NCBI GenBank assembly: GCA_021796455.1
Contig: JAKACA010000005.1
Location: forward strand, 1-46,955
Length of the DNA: 46,955 bases
Reading direction: 5' to 3'
DNA from: Actinomycetes bacterium
Lineage (GTDB): Bacteria > Actinomycetota > Acidimicrobiia > Acidimicrobiales > Bog-793
Shown: positions 16,349-23,424 of the stretch, piece by piece
How the letters are laid out: every line of letters begins with the position of its first letter
Position numbering within the stretch: the stretch's first letter is position 1
Notes under the pieces: generated by a model
Databases searched by the model: none
What the model saw: the letters and a program-made list of their open reading frames with translations, nothing else
What the model was told of the DNA's origin: nothing
Translations under genes and position numbers: made by a program

Positions 16349-17012
16349 CCAGATGTCACCCGAGATGACGGATTTTCTCTACCCCTGCGTCGCGCCCCAG
16401 GCGCGCGATCCGAGAGCTTTGCTCATCGAACTGGCTGCCTCGGCAGACGCGAAGGCGGCACAGAGCTTTGAGATTGGATGCACGACTATCAACAGGCTCG
16501 AAGCGGAGATCAGCGGGATCGCCACCGAAATGGTTCGGCGCTTTACCGCAGGCGGTCGTCTCTTCAGCTTCGGCAACGGTGGCAGCGCAACCGACGCAGC
16601 GGCATTCGCGGCTCTATTACGTAATCCGCCTCAGGGACATGCTCTTGCAGCCCGCTCTCTCGCCTCTGACGAGGCGACGATCACCGCTCTCGGCAACGAC
16701 GTCGGATTCGAGCTCATCTTCTCCCGCCAGCTCATCGCCTACGGGCGACCGGGTGACATGGCAGTGGGTTTCTCGACGAGCGGTAACTCCGAGAACGTTG
16801 TACGGGCCTTTCGTGAGGCGCGTCGCCGAGGTATGCTCACCCTTGGCATGGCAGGTCATGGCGGCGGTCAGATGGCCGCCTGTGGCGATATCGACCACTG
16901 CCTCGTCGTGGACTGCGACAGCGTGCACCGAATCCAGGAGACGCAGGACTGGATCGGATTCGCAATATGGGAAAAGGTGCAAGCGGTCATCGCGGCGCAG
17001 GTCGAGACTTGA
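16341..17012 (+). CDS. SIS-domain protein of the GmhA type in the hyp operon
   Basis: 223 residues, whole protein being one sugar-isomerase (SIS) domain similar to D-sedoheptulose-7-phosphate isomerase. Seen: GGRLFSFGNGGSATDAAAFAALL, the phosphate loop GFSTSGNSENVVRAF, and the C-terminal helix with VHRIQETQDWIGFAIWEKV, where GmhA carries its metal and catalytic residues (H and E). It starts inside the previous gene's last codons and ends overlapping a possible TTG start of hypE, so all are coupled. GmhA-like genes occur in the hyp clusters of actinobacterial high-affinity [NiFe] hydrogenases; no LPS or heptose genes are near, so heptose synthesis is improbable. The real substrate in hydrogenase maturation is unknown. 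Confidence 0.85.
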   Translation: MADQMSPEMTDFLYPCVAPQARDPRALLIELAASADAKAAQSFEIGCTTINRLEAEISGIATEMVRRFTAGGRLFSFGNGGSATDAAAFAALLRNPPQGHALAARSLASDEATITALGNDVGFELIFSRQLIAYGRPGDMAVGFSTSGNSENVVRAFREARRRGMLTLGMAGHGGGQMAACGDIDHCLVVDCDSVHRIQETQDWIGFAIWEKVQAVIAAQVET

Positions 17013-17092
17013 TCGGCCCGCTCGAGCCATCTGATGGCGGCACGACCCCTACTGGAGACGGAGGGCGGACGGCTGCGCAACGAGAGGCACAG

Positions 17093-18148
17093 GTGTTGGA
17101 GCGGGTCGAGACGTTCCGCCGCCGGCGACCCCGGCTGAGGGACGAGATCGTCACACTTGCGCACGGAGCGGGCGGCAAGGCGTCAGCATCGCTTATCGAA
17201 GCCGTCTTTCTCGATTCCTTCGGGTACCAAGTGGGCGTTCCCCTCAAAGATGCGGCCGTCCTCGAGCTTCCCACCGGCGAGGCAATAGCCTTCACGACCG
17301 ACTCCTTTGTCGTGAAACCACTGCGCTTCCCTGGCGGATCGATCGGTCACCTGGCGGTGCACGGGACTGTCAATGACCTCGCAGTGATGGGAGCGCGCCC
17401 TTCTTGGATCGCAGCCGCCTTCGTGATCGAGGAGGGTTTTTCGATAGCAGAGCTGCGGGCCATCGCCAGTGACATGGCCGAGGCAGCCGCAGGTGCCGGA
17501 GTCGCGATCGTCACCGGGGACACGAAAGTCGTCAACCGGGGCGCGGCCGACGGCCTCTACATCACCACCTCAGGGGTCGGGATCCTCCCCGGCGGACGCC
17601 GGCTCGGACCGGAACTTGTCGAAGCAGGCGACCGAGTGATCGCCTCGGGCACCATCGGCGACCACGGCATGGCCGTTATGCTCGCTCGCGGGGACCTTGC
17701 CATCGAGGCGGATATCACGTCCGACACGGCACCTCTCGGCGAGCTCGTCGAGCTACTGCTTGGCGCCGCTCCGTCGACCCGCTGGATCCGGGACCCCACG
17801 AGGGGAGGGCTCGGGTCGATCTGCAACGAGCTGGCCCGCGACGCTGCGGTTGCGGTCGTGCTCGAGGAGCGTTCCCTCCCGGTGCTGGCGAGCGTCGCGG
17901 GAGCCTGTGACGTGCTTGGGATAGATCCCCTCTATGTCGCCAATGAAGGCAAGCTCGTCGCGGTAGTGCCGCAGGACGAGACGGCCGCGGCATTGCAGGC
18001 GCTGCGCTCGCACCGCCTCGGGTCAGAGGCCGTCGAGATCGGCGAAATCCGCGTGGAACCCGAGGGAATTGTCGTGCTGCGGACGGGTTTCGGGGGTACC
18101 CGGATTGTCGACATGCTGGTCGGCGACCCCCTCCCGCGCATCTGTTGA
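17093..18148 (+). CDS. hypE: Hydrogenase maturation factor HypE
   Basis: ATP-dependent dehydratase that turns the carbamoylated C-terminal cysteine, supplied by HypF, into the thiocyanate that becomes the CN ligand of the [NiFe] active site. 351 residues from GTG 17093, chosen for AGAGG 5 nt upstream; TTG 17009 (overlapping the previous stop) is an alternative. PurM-like fold: TLAHGAGGKASASLIE, TDSFVVKPLRFPGG, HGTVNDLAVMGARP, GDTKVVNRG, DPTRGGLGS. The protein ends in PRIC, the obligatory HypE tail with its terminal cysteine. The stop overlaps hypF's TTG start as TTGA. Function is strongly supported by the intact tail and by hypF next door. Confidence 0.95.
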   Translation: MLERVETFRRRRPRLRDEIVTLAHGAGGKASASLIEAVFLDSFGYQVGVPLKDAAVLELPTGEAIAFTTDSFVVKPLRFPGGSIGHLAVHGTVNDLAVMGARPSWIAAAFVIEEGFSIAELRAIASDMAEAAAGAGVAIVTGDTKVVNRGAADGLYITTSGVGILPGGRRLGPELVEAGDRVIASGTIGDHGMAVMLARGDLAIEADITSDTAPLGELVELLLGAAPSTRWIRDPTRGGLGSICNELARDAAVAVVLEERSLPVLASVAGACDVLGIDPLYVANEGKLVAVVPQDETAAALQALRSHRLGSEAVEIGEIRVEPEGIVVLRTGFGGTRIVDMLVGDPLPRIC

Positions 18149-20484
18149 CGGCCGGCGCAGCGATGACGGCAACCGCCGATGCTCCAAGGAGCAGAGCGAG
18201 GCGTTCCATCCGGGTCACCGGCACGGTGCAAGGCGTCGGCTTCCGGCCTTTTGTCTACCGCGAGGCGGTCTCGCGTGGTTTGAGGGGCTTTGTGTGCAAT
18301 GACTCCAACGGGGTGCTCATCGAGGTGGAGGGCGACGAGGTCGCGGTCACCGATCTTTGCCGGGTCCTTTCCGAGCAGCCACCACCTCTTGCCCGCGTCA
18401 CCTCAGTGAGCGTGAAGGCGATCGCGATCACCTCCAACGCGGGAGGATTCGAGATCCTCGGAAGCGTCACGAGCGGTCCGCCCGATGCCGCAGTGAGCGT
18501 AGACACGGCGGCATGTCTTGACTGTCTCGCCGAGGTTGACGACCCAGCCGACCGGCGGTACAGGTACCCGTTCACCAACTGCACCAACTGCGGACCGCGC
18601 TACACCATCACGGTGTCAGTCCCCTATGACCGGCCGGCCACGACAATGGCGGGCTTCGTCATGTGCGAGAAGTGCCAGGCCGAATACGACGACCCGGCCG
18701 ACCGGCGGTTCCACGCGCAGCCCAACTCATGCCCCTCCTGCGGACCACGCCTTTACTACCTACAGCCTGACGGCATGGCTGTCGCCGAGTCCGATCACGC
18801 GCTCGAGGCAGCCATCGAGTGCCTGCTTGACGGCAAAGCAGTCGCTGTGAAAGGCATCGGTGGCTACCACCTGGCTGCTGATGCCACGAACGAGACCGCC
18901 GTCGCGTCGCTGCGACACAACAAGGGACGCGACGCCAAGCCCTTTGCGATCATGGTCAGCGACCTCGACAAGGCGCGGGCGCTCTGCCACCTCGACGAAG
19001 AGGCAGAGGCGACTCTCACATCGCCGAGGCGGCCGATCGTGCTCGCACCAAGCAGGGCAACGGGGATCCTCGCGCCCGGCGTCGCCCCGGGCCTGCCGGA
19101 GATCGGCGTGATGCTGACCTACACGCCGCTGCACCACCTCATCATGTCTGGAGTCGGGCGACCCCTCGTCATGACGAGCGGCAATCTCTCCGGCGACACT
19201 ATCTCCTACATCGACAGCGACGCCGTCGAACGTCTCGGCCCGCTCGTTGACGGGCTCCTCGTGCACGACCGCCCGATCCATACCGCATGCGACGACTCGG
19301 TCATTCGCGCGAGCTCGCGCCGGACCCAGGCGGTTCGCCGCTCTCGCGGCTATGTGCCAGAACCTCTCGCGTTGCCCTGCATGGCGCGGCGCCAGGTGCT
19401 GGCCGTAGGAGCGCAGCTCAACAACACCATCTCGGTGGCAAAAGGCGACACCATCGTGACGAGCCAGCACTTGGGCGACCTCGAGCACCTCGCGGCATAC
19501 CGGTCCTTCGCCCAGGCGATCACCCACCTGAGCGTGCTGCACGGCGTCGAAGCAGACGTGGTCGTTCACGACCTTCATCCCGAGTACCTCTCTACCAAGT
19601 ACGCGCTCGATCTGGACCTCGAGCCCTGGCCCGTGCAGCACCACCACGCCCACGTGGCTGCGTGTCTGGCCGAGCACCAACGAACCGACACCGTGCTCGG
19701 AGTGGCCTTCGACGGGCTCGGTCTCGGGCCTGACGGCGTGCTTTGGGGTGGGGAATTCCTTGTGGCCGACCTGGAGGGTTTCGAGCGAGTCGGCCACCTC
19801 GGCGCCGTCGCCATGCCGGGCGGGGCTGCGGCTATCAGGGAGCCATGGCGCATGGCTCTCTCATGGATCGTCTCGGCCCTGGGCTCGAGCGCCGGGGTCG
19901 AGCTCGGTCCCGAGCTCGACCACCGCTGGCGCGCCGTGCTCGCGCTGGTGGAGCAAGGTGAAGGAGTCCCGCGGACCACGAGCGTCGGTCGGCTCTTCGA
20001 CGCGGTAGCCGCTCTTCTCGGTGTCCGCAGGACCGTCACCTATGAGGGCCAGGCGGCCGTCGAGCTCGAGGCTCTCGCCGCTGGAGTCCCTGACTCCGAG
20101 GCAGGTGCTTACCCGCTCGATTTGACCTGTGACGGCACCTCGACGGTGCTCGACCCGAGCCCATTGATCGCGGCTGTGGTGGAAGAACAGCACCGCGGTA
20201 CTCCCCTGCCGCTCATTGCCGCCGGGTTCCACAAGAGCCTCGCCACCTCCGCTGCGTCACTTGCGGCCAAGCTGGCCGGAGAGCGACGGCTCGGGACGGT
20301 CGCGCTCAGCGGTGGCGTCTTCCAGAACACGAGGCTCTCGAGGCTGATGCGCAACGAGCTGCGCTCTCTCGGCTTCGAAGTGCTCCTCCACGAGCTGGTA
20401 CCACCCAACGACGGCGGCATCAGCATCGGTCAAGCCGCGATCGCGGCGACAGCCTCCGGACCGCCTCCAGCTGCACGCGGCTGA
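18145..20484 (+). CDS. hypF: Carbamoyltransferase HypF
   Basis: Uses carbamoyl phosphate and ATP to carbamoylate HypE's C-terminal cysteine. 779 residues, the normal size. Domains in order: acylphosphatase (VTGTVQGVGFRPFVYREA at about 24-41), two zinc-finger pairs (CLDC...CTNC and CEKC...CPSC around residues 126-198), YrdC/Sua5 (GGYHLAADATNETAVASLRHNK; VMTSGNLSGD), and the Kae1-like carbamoyltransferase domain (QHHHAHVAACLAEH; FDGLGLGPDG; ALSGGVFQN). All these look complete. Start TTG 18145 overlaps the hypE stop; ATG 18163 is a later option. Its carbamoyl phosphate could be shared with the carbamate kinase of the purine island about 10 kb away, which is speculation. Confidence 0.96.
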   Translation: MTAGAAMTATADAPRSRARRSIRVTGTVQGVGFRPFVYREAVSRGLRGFVCNDSNGVLIEVEGDEVAVTDLCRVLSEQPPPLARVTSVSVKAIAITSNAGGFEILGSVTSGPPDAAVSVDTAACLDCLAEVDDPADRRYRYPFTNCTNCGPRYTITVSVPYDRPATTMAGFVMCEKCQAEYDDPADRRFHAQPNSCPSCGPRLYYLQPDGMAVAESDHALEAAIECLLDGKAVAVKGIGGYHLAADATNETAVASLRHNKGRDAKPFAIMVSDLDKARALCHLDEEAEATLTSPRRPIVLAPSRATGILAPGVAPGLPEIGVMLTYTPLHHLIMSGVGRPLVMTSGNLSGDTISYIDSDAVERLGPLVDGLLVHDRPIHTACDDSVIRASSRRTQAVRRSRGYVPEPLALPCMARRQVLAVGAQLNNTISVAKGDTIVTSQHLGDLEHLAAYRSFAQAITHLSVLHGVEADVVVHDLHPEYLSTKYALDLDLEPWPVQHHHAHVAACLAEHQRTDTVLGVAFDGLGLGPDGVLWGGEFLVADLEGFERVGHLGAVAMPGGAAAIREPWRMALSWIVSALGSSAGVELGPELDHRWRAVLALVEQGEGVPRTTSVGRLFDAVAALLGVRRTVTYEGQAAVELEALAAGVPDSEAGAYPLDLTCDGTSTVLDPSPLIAAVVEEQHRGTPLPLIAAGFHKSLATSAASLAAKLAGERRLGTVALSGGVFQNTRLSRLMRNELRSLGFEVLLHELVPPNDGGISIGQAAIAATASGPPPAARG

Positions 20485-20525
20485 GCCGGTGCGGAACGAG
20501 GGGATGATCCCTGGGCGGGCGCTTA

Positions 20526-21653
20526 TCAGTTCGTCGCACCCATGCTGACAGCCACGTCACGGTGCAGCCGCCCGAAATTGTAGTACGCGGCGCAGGCTCC
20601 CTCGGACGAGACCATACAAGTGCCTATCGGCGTCTCCGGCGTGCAGGCGGTGCCGAACACCTTGCACTCCCAGGGCTTTATAGCGCCTTTCAGCACCTCG
20701 CCGCACTGGCAGGCCTTCGGGTCGGCAACTCTTACGCCTGGCACGCTGTAGCGGAGCTCGGCATCGAAGTGCGCGAGCTCCCCGCGCAGCTTGAGGGCGC
20801 TCTCGGAGATGAACCCGAGCCCGCGCCACTCAAAGTGCGGCCGGAGCTCGAAGACTTCCGCAAGGATTTCGAGCGCCCGTGGGTTCCCCTCCTCACGGAC
20901 GCAGCGCGTGTACTGGTTCTCGACGCAGCAACGCCCTTCGCGGATCTGCAAAAGGAGCATCTCGATCGCCTGCAAGATATCGAGAGGTTCGAAACCCGCC
21001 GTCACCACAGGCTTGCGATAGATCTCCGGCACGAACCGATAGGGGCGCTGTCCCACCACCGTCGACACGTGACCGGGGCCGAGAAACCCATCGAGTCGGA
21101 GGTCGGGAGAGTCGAGGATCGCCTTCATCGGCGGGACGATCGTCACGTGGTTCGAGAAGACCGTGAAGTTGGAGACCGCCTCGGCACGAGCGCGAAGCAC
21201 AGTGACGGCTGTCGATGGCGCGGTCGTCTCGAAGCCGACGGCGAAGAACACGACCTCTCGTGCCGGGTTCTCGACGGCCACCCGCAGGGCATCGAGGGGC
21301 GAGTAGACGAAACGTACGTCGGCTCCGCGCGCCTTGGCCGCAAGCAGGTTCCCCTTGGATCCAGGTACCCTCATCATGTCGCCGAAGCATGTGAATATCA
21401 CGCCGGGGCGCTCGGCAACAGTGATCGCGTCGTCTATACGGCCCATCGGTATGACACAGACGGGGCAACCTGGTCCGTGTACGAGCTCGACTGCGTCGGG
21501 CAAGATGTGCTCGATGCCATGGCGGTAGATGGTGTGGGTGTGGCCGCCGCACACCTCCATGAGCTTGAAGTGGTCGTCACCTGCGAGCTCGGTGATGCGC
21601 GAGACGAGAGCGCGCGCTGCGGCCGGGTCACGGTACTCGTCGACGAAGCGCAC
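20526..21653 (-). CDS. hypD: Hydrogenase maturation factor HypD
   Basis: Scaffold on which the Fe(CN)2CO group is assembled with HypC; a redox-active iron-sulfur protein in the cytosol. 375 residues, full length. Signature motifs: MEVCGGHTHTIYRHGI near residue 32, HGPGCPVCV near 59, FAVGFETTAPSTA, the LDGFLGPGHVSTVVG loop, and the C-terminal cysteine cluster binding [4Fe-4S] (ENQYTRCVREEGN; CQCGEVLKG; ECKVFGTACTPE; GTCMVSSEGACAAYY). Start ATG 21653. HypC lies 46 bp upstream on the same strand. Convergent with hypF, with only 41 bp between stops and no convincing terminator. Confidence 0.96.
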   Translation of the reverse strand: MRFVDEYRDPAAARALVSRITELAGDDHFKLMEVCGGHTHTIYRHGIEHILPDAVELVHGPGCPVCVIPMGRIDDAITVAERPGVIFTCFGDMMRVPGSKGNLLAAKARGADVRFVYSPLDALRVAVENPAREVVFFAVGFETTAPSTAVTVLRARAEAVSNFTVFSNHVTIVPPMKAILDSPDLRLDGFLGPGHVSTVVGQRPYRFVPEIYRKPVVTAGFEPLDILQAIEMLLLQIREGRCCVENQYTRCVREEGNPRALEILAEVFELRPHFEWRGLGFISESALKLRGELAHFDAELRYSVPGVRVADPKACQCGEVLKGAIKPWECKVFGTACTPETPIGTCMVSSEGACAAYYNFGRLHRDVAVSMGATN

Positions 21654-21699
21654 CGCCTAAGCCTCCCTCGTTGCACTCCGGCAGATCTCACCCCGGCAA

Positions 21700-21972
21700 T
21701 CAGGAGATGTTTGAGTCAACGACCGCTCGCATCTCGTCCCGGAATGCCTGGCCCATCAGCCGCAGCCCTTCCATCGCGCGCTCCGCTTCCGCCTCGTCGA
21801 TCTTTGACATTGCGAATCCAACGTGAACGAGCACCCAGTCTCCTGGCCCTATGCCCTCGTGCTCGAGCAAGCCGTAGTTGACGTTGCGGCAGACTCCGGC
21901 GACGTCGACTTTGGCCAGCTGTCGCACTGGGTCCACGATCTCGACGATCTCACCTGGTATGCCCAGGCACAT
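21700..21972 (-). CDS. hypC: Hydrogenase maturation chaperone HypC
   Basis: 90 residues, the usual size. Begins MCLGIPGEI with the essential Cys2 exposed after removal of Met1, and contains GPGDWVLVHVGFAMSKIDE, the family's second signature. HypC binds HypD and the hydrogenase large subunit and carries the iron centre between them. Co-oriented with hypD (46 bp) and downstream of the four-cysteine protein at 22048 (75 bp). The window also contains a second HypC-like domain, fused to a pseudo-SIS domain at 15590, suggesting two chaperones with separate steps. Confidence 0.95.
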   Translation of the reverse strand: MCLGIPGEIVEIVDPVRQLAKVDVAGVCRNVNYGLLEHEGIGPGDWVLVHVGFAMSKIDEAEAERAMEGLRLMGQAFRDEMRAVVDSNIS

Positions 21973-22047
21973 GGGCGCTCGTCCTCTCAGATCTGGTACT
22001 CAGCGACTCGAGCACTCCTCGTCTGGCCCGGTCGAGGCGAGGTGCTC

Positions 22048-22296
22048 CTACACGCCGTCCGGCATCTCCTCCCACCATTGGCACCACCACTGCGAGCCGA
22101 CGAGAATCCGCAGCTTGGGGTGCCAGCAGTAAGAGATCTCGTTGTATGGCTCGAGGTAGTAGCGACAGGTATCGCACCGCTCTTCGCCTGACGGCCTGCC
22201 CTTGAGCACGGCGTTCTCGGAGAGGTGGCGCAGCTCGATCGCACGCTTCTCGTCGATCTCTTTCGGCTCGGGCTCGGGGATGACGTAATCGGACAC
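22048..22296 (-). CDS. Small HiPIP-like four-cysteine protein in the hyp operon
   Basis: 82 residues from GTG 22296. The acidic N-terminal half is helical (EIDEKRAIELRHLSENAV). The C-terminal half has C41-x2-C44-x12-C57-x13-C71 ending in GSQWWCQWWEE. This spacing, with tryptophans around the last cysteine, resembles the high-potential iron-sulfur (HiPIP) cluster site and the related small subunits of glycyl-radical decarboxylases. A [4Fe-4S] or zinc site is inferred. It is the first gene of the minus-strand hypC-hypD set, 75 bp before hypC, and is preceded by a terminator for the upstream gene, so it probably begins a transcription unit. Possible role: electron transfer to or from the hydrogenase or HypD. 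The family name is not known to me. Confidence 0.75.
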   Translation of the reverse strand: MSDYVIPEPEPKEIDEKRAIELRHLSENAVLKGRPSGEERCDTCRYYLEPYNEISYCWHPKLRILVGSQWWCQWWEEMPDGV

Positions 22297-22338
22297 ACGA
22301 GCAAGGTACCCGCTCGACGACCCGCCCGAACGCGCTCA

Positions 22339-22364
22339 CAGAGCGCGCCTAGAGCCGCGCTCTG
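22339..22364 (-). terminator. Terminator between SsnA-like gene and hyp operon
   Basis: CAGAGCGCG at 22339-22347 pairs perfectly with CGCGCTCTG at 22356-22364, with an 8-nt loop. A second dyad, GCCGGC-TTG-GCCGGC, lies at 22380-22394. Both sit just past the SsnA-like stop at 22399, separating the purine and hydrogenase units. Confidence 0.65.
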
Positions 22365-22398
22365 CCAAGACGAGCTGCCGCCGGCTTGGCCGGCTGGG

Positions 22399-23421
22399 TC
22401 AAAGAAGCGCGAAGAGCCGTGCGGCCTGCTCGCGTGCACGGGTCCTCACCTCCAAGGGATCGACTCTCGTCGGCAGGCCGTCTCGTAGCACCACCTCGCC
22501 ATCGACTACCACCTCGAGGGGCCGGACACCCGGCGTGAATGCGAGGTGCCACGGATCGAGCGGCTCATAGCTCCAGGTCACCGTGTCGGTCCTGGCTTCC
22601 GGCACGAGCGCGTACCCTCCCTCCAGCCACGACCACGCCGAGAGCGGCGTCGCCGTCACGTCGTCCTCCCGGTGGCGCGCATAGGCGATGCGGAACTCTT
22701 CAAGCATGTCGGCACCGATGCCGTCGGAGCCGAGCGCGACGGTGTTGTGCCATCGCGCCGGGCGGGCATAGCCGACGGCATTGTTCATGTTCGAGCGCGG
22801 GTTGTGCGCGATCGTGCCGCGAAGCGGGCGATCGAGATGGACACAGTGGGCCAGCAGCCAATTGTCCCGGGCAAGGCTCTCGAGCCTCGCCCCGGCTCCG
22901 TCGTCGAGGTTGCCCTCGCAGACGTGGATGTGCACGCCGGCCCCGAGATCCGAAGCGAGACCGGCGACGGCCTCGAGACTCGCCTCGGAGAGCGTGAAAC
23001 ATGCGTGTGCCCCGACGAAGCCCTTGCCACCGGACTTGAGGAAACGCTCGTTCTCGGCGAGCCCCGCCCTCATACCGGTGGCACCGTTACGGTCGGTGAC
23101 CTCGTAGCAGCACGACGACCTCACCCCGACCGCTTGACAGGCCTCGGCGATGACATCGAGCGAACCCTCGATGGCATTCGGCGAGGCATGGTGGTCGACG
23201 ATGGCAGTGGTACCGCGCTCGAGGGCCTCGAGAGCCCCGAGCATGGCGGACCAACGGATCATCTCGAGGTCGAGGGCTCTGTCGAGCCGCCACCAGACGA
23301 GCTCGAGAATCGAGGCGAAGTCGTGAGGCACCCGTGGAGGTGCCGGCATCCCACGTGCGAGAGTCGAGTAGAGGTGGTGGTGAGCACAGACGAGGCCGGG
23401 AGTTTCGGAGCCAGACGACAT
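22399..23421 (-). CDS. SsnA-like amidohydrolase, short at the N-terminus
   Basis: Metal-dependent aminohydrolase of the SsnA group, seen next to selenium-type xanthine dehydrogenases and thought to act in purine breakdown (deamination or ring opening). 340 residues against about 440 in SsnA. It begins almost at the first metal motif (PGLVCAHHHLYSTLARGMP), so the usual N-terminal beta-sandwich of about 55 residues is missing; a further stretch before the C-terminus is shortened. Conserved: TTAIVDHHASPNAIEGSLD, HIHVCEGNLDD, LLAHCVHLD, HNPRSNMNNAVGYA, ALGSDGIGADMLEE, so the metal site appears whole. ATG 23421 lies 3 nt after the dehydrogenase stop in the same frame (TGA GTC ATG). Terminator downstream. 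Active but trimmed enzyme or decaying gene remain possible. Confidence 0.82.
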   Translation of the reverse strand: MSSGSETPGLVCAHHHLYSTLARGMPAPPRVPHDFASILELVWWRLDRALDLEMIRWSAMLGALEALERGTTAIVDHHASPNAIEGSLDVIAEACQAVGVRSSCCYEVTDRNGATGMRAGLAENERFLKSGGKGFVGAHACFTLSEASLEAVAGLASDLGAGVHIHVCEGNLDDGAGARLESLARDNWLLAHCVHLDRPLRGTIAHNPRSNMNNAVGYARPARWHNTVALGSDGIGADMLEEFRIAYARHREDDVTATPLSAWSWLEGGYALVPEARTDTVTWSYEPLDPWHLAFTPGVRPLEVVVDGEVVLRDGLPTRVDPLEVRTRAREQAARLFALL

Positions 23422-23424
23422 GAC

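Noticed and set aside
20980-21000. GGTTCGAAACC resembling a tRNA T-loop
   Set aside because: Lies inside hypD coding sequence and has no matching acceptor, D or anticodon arms.
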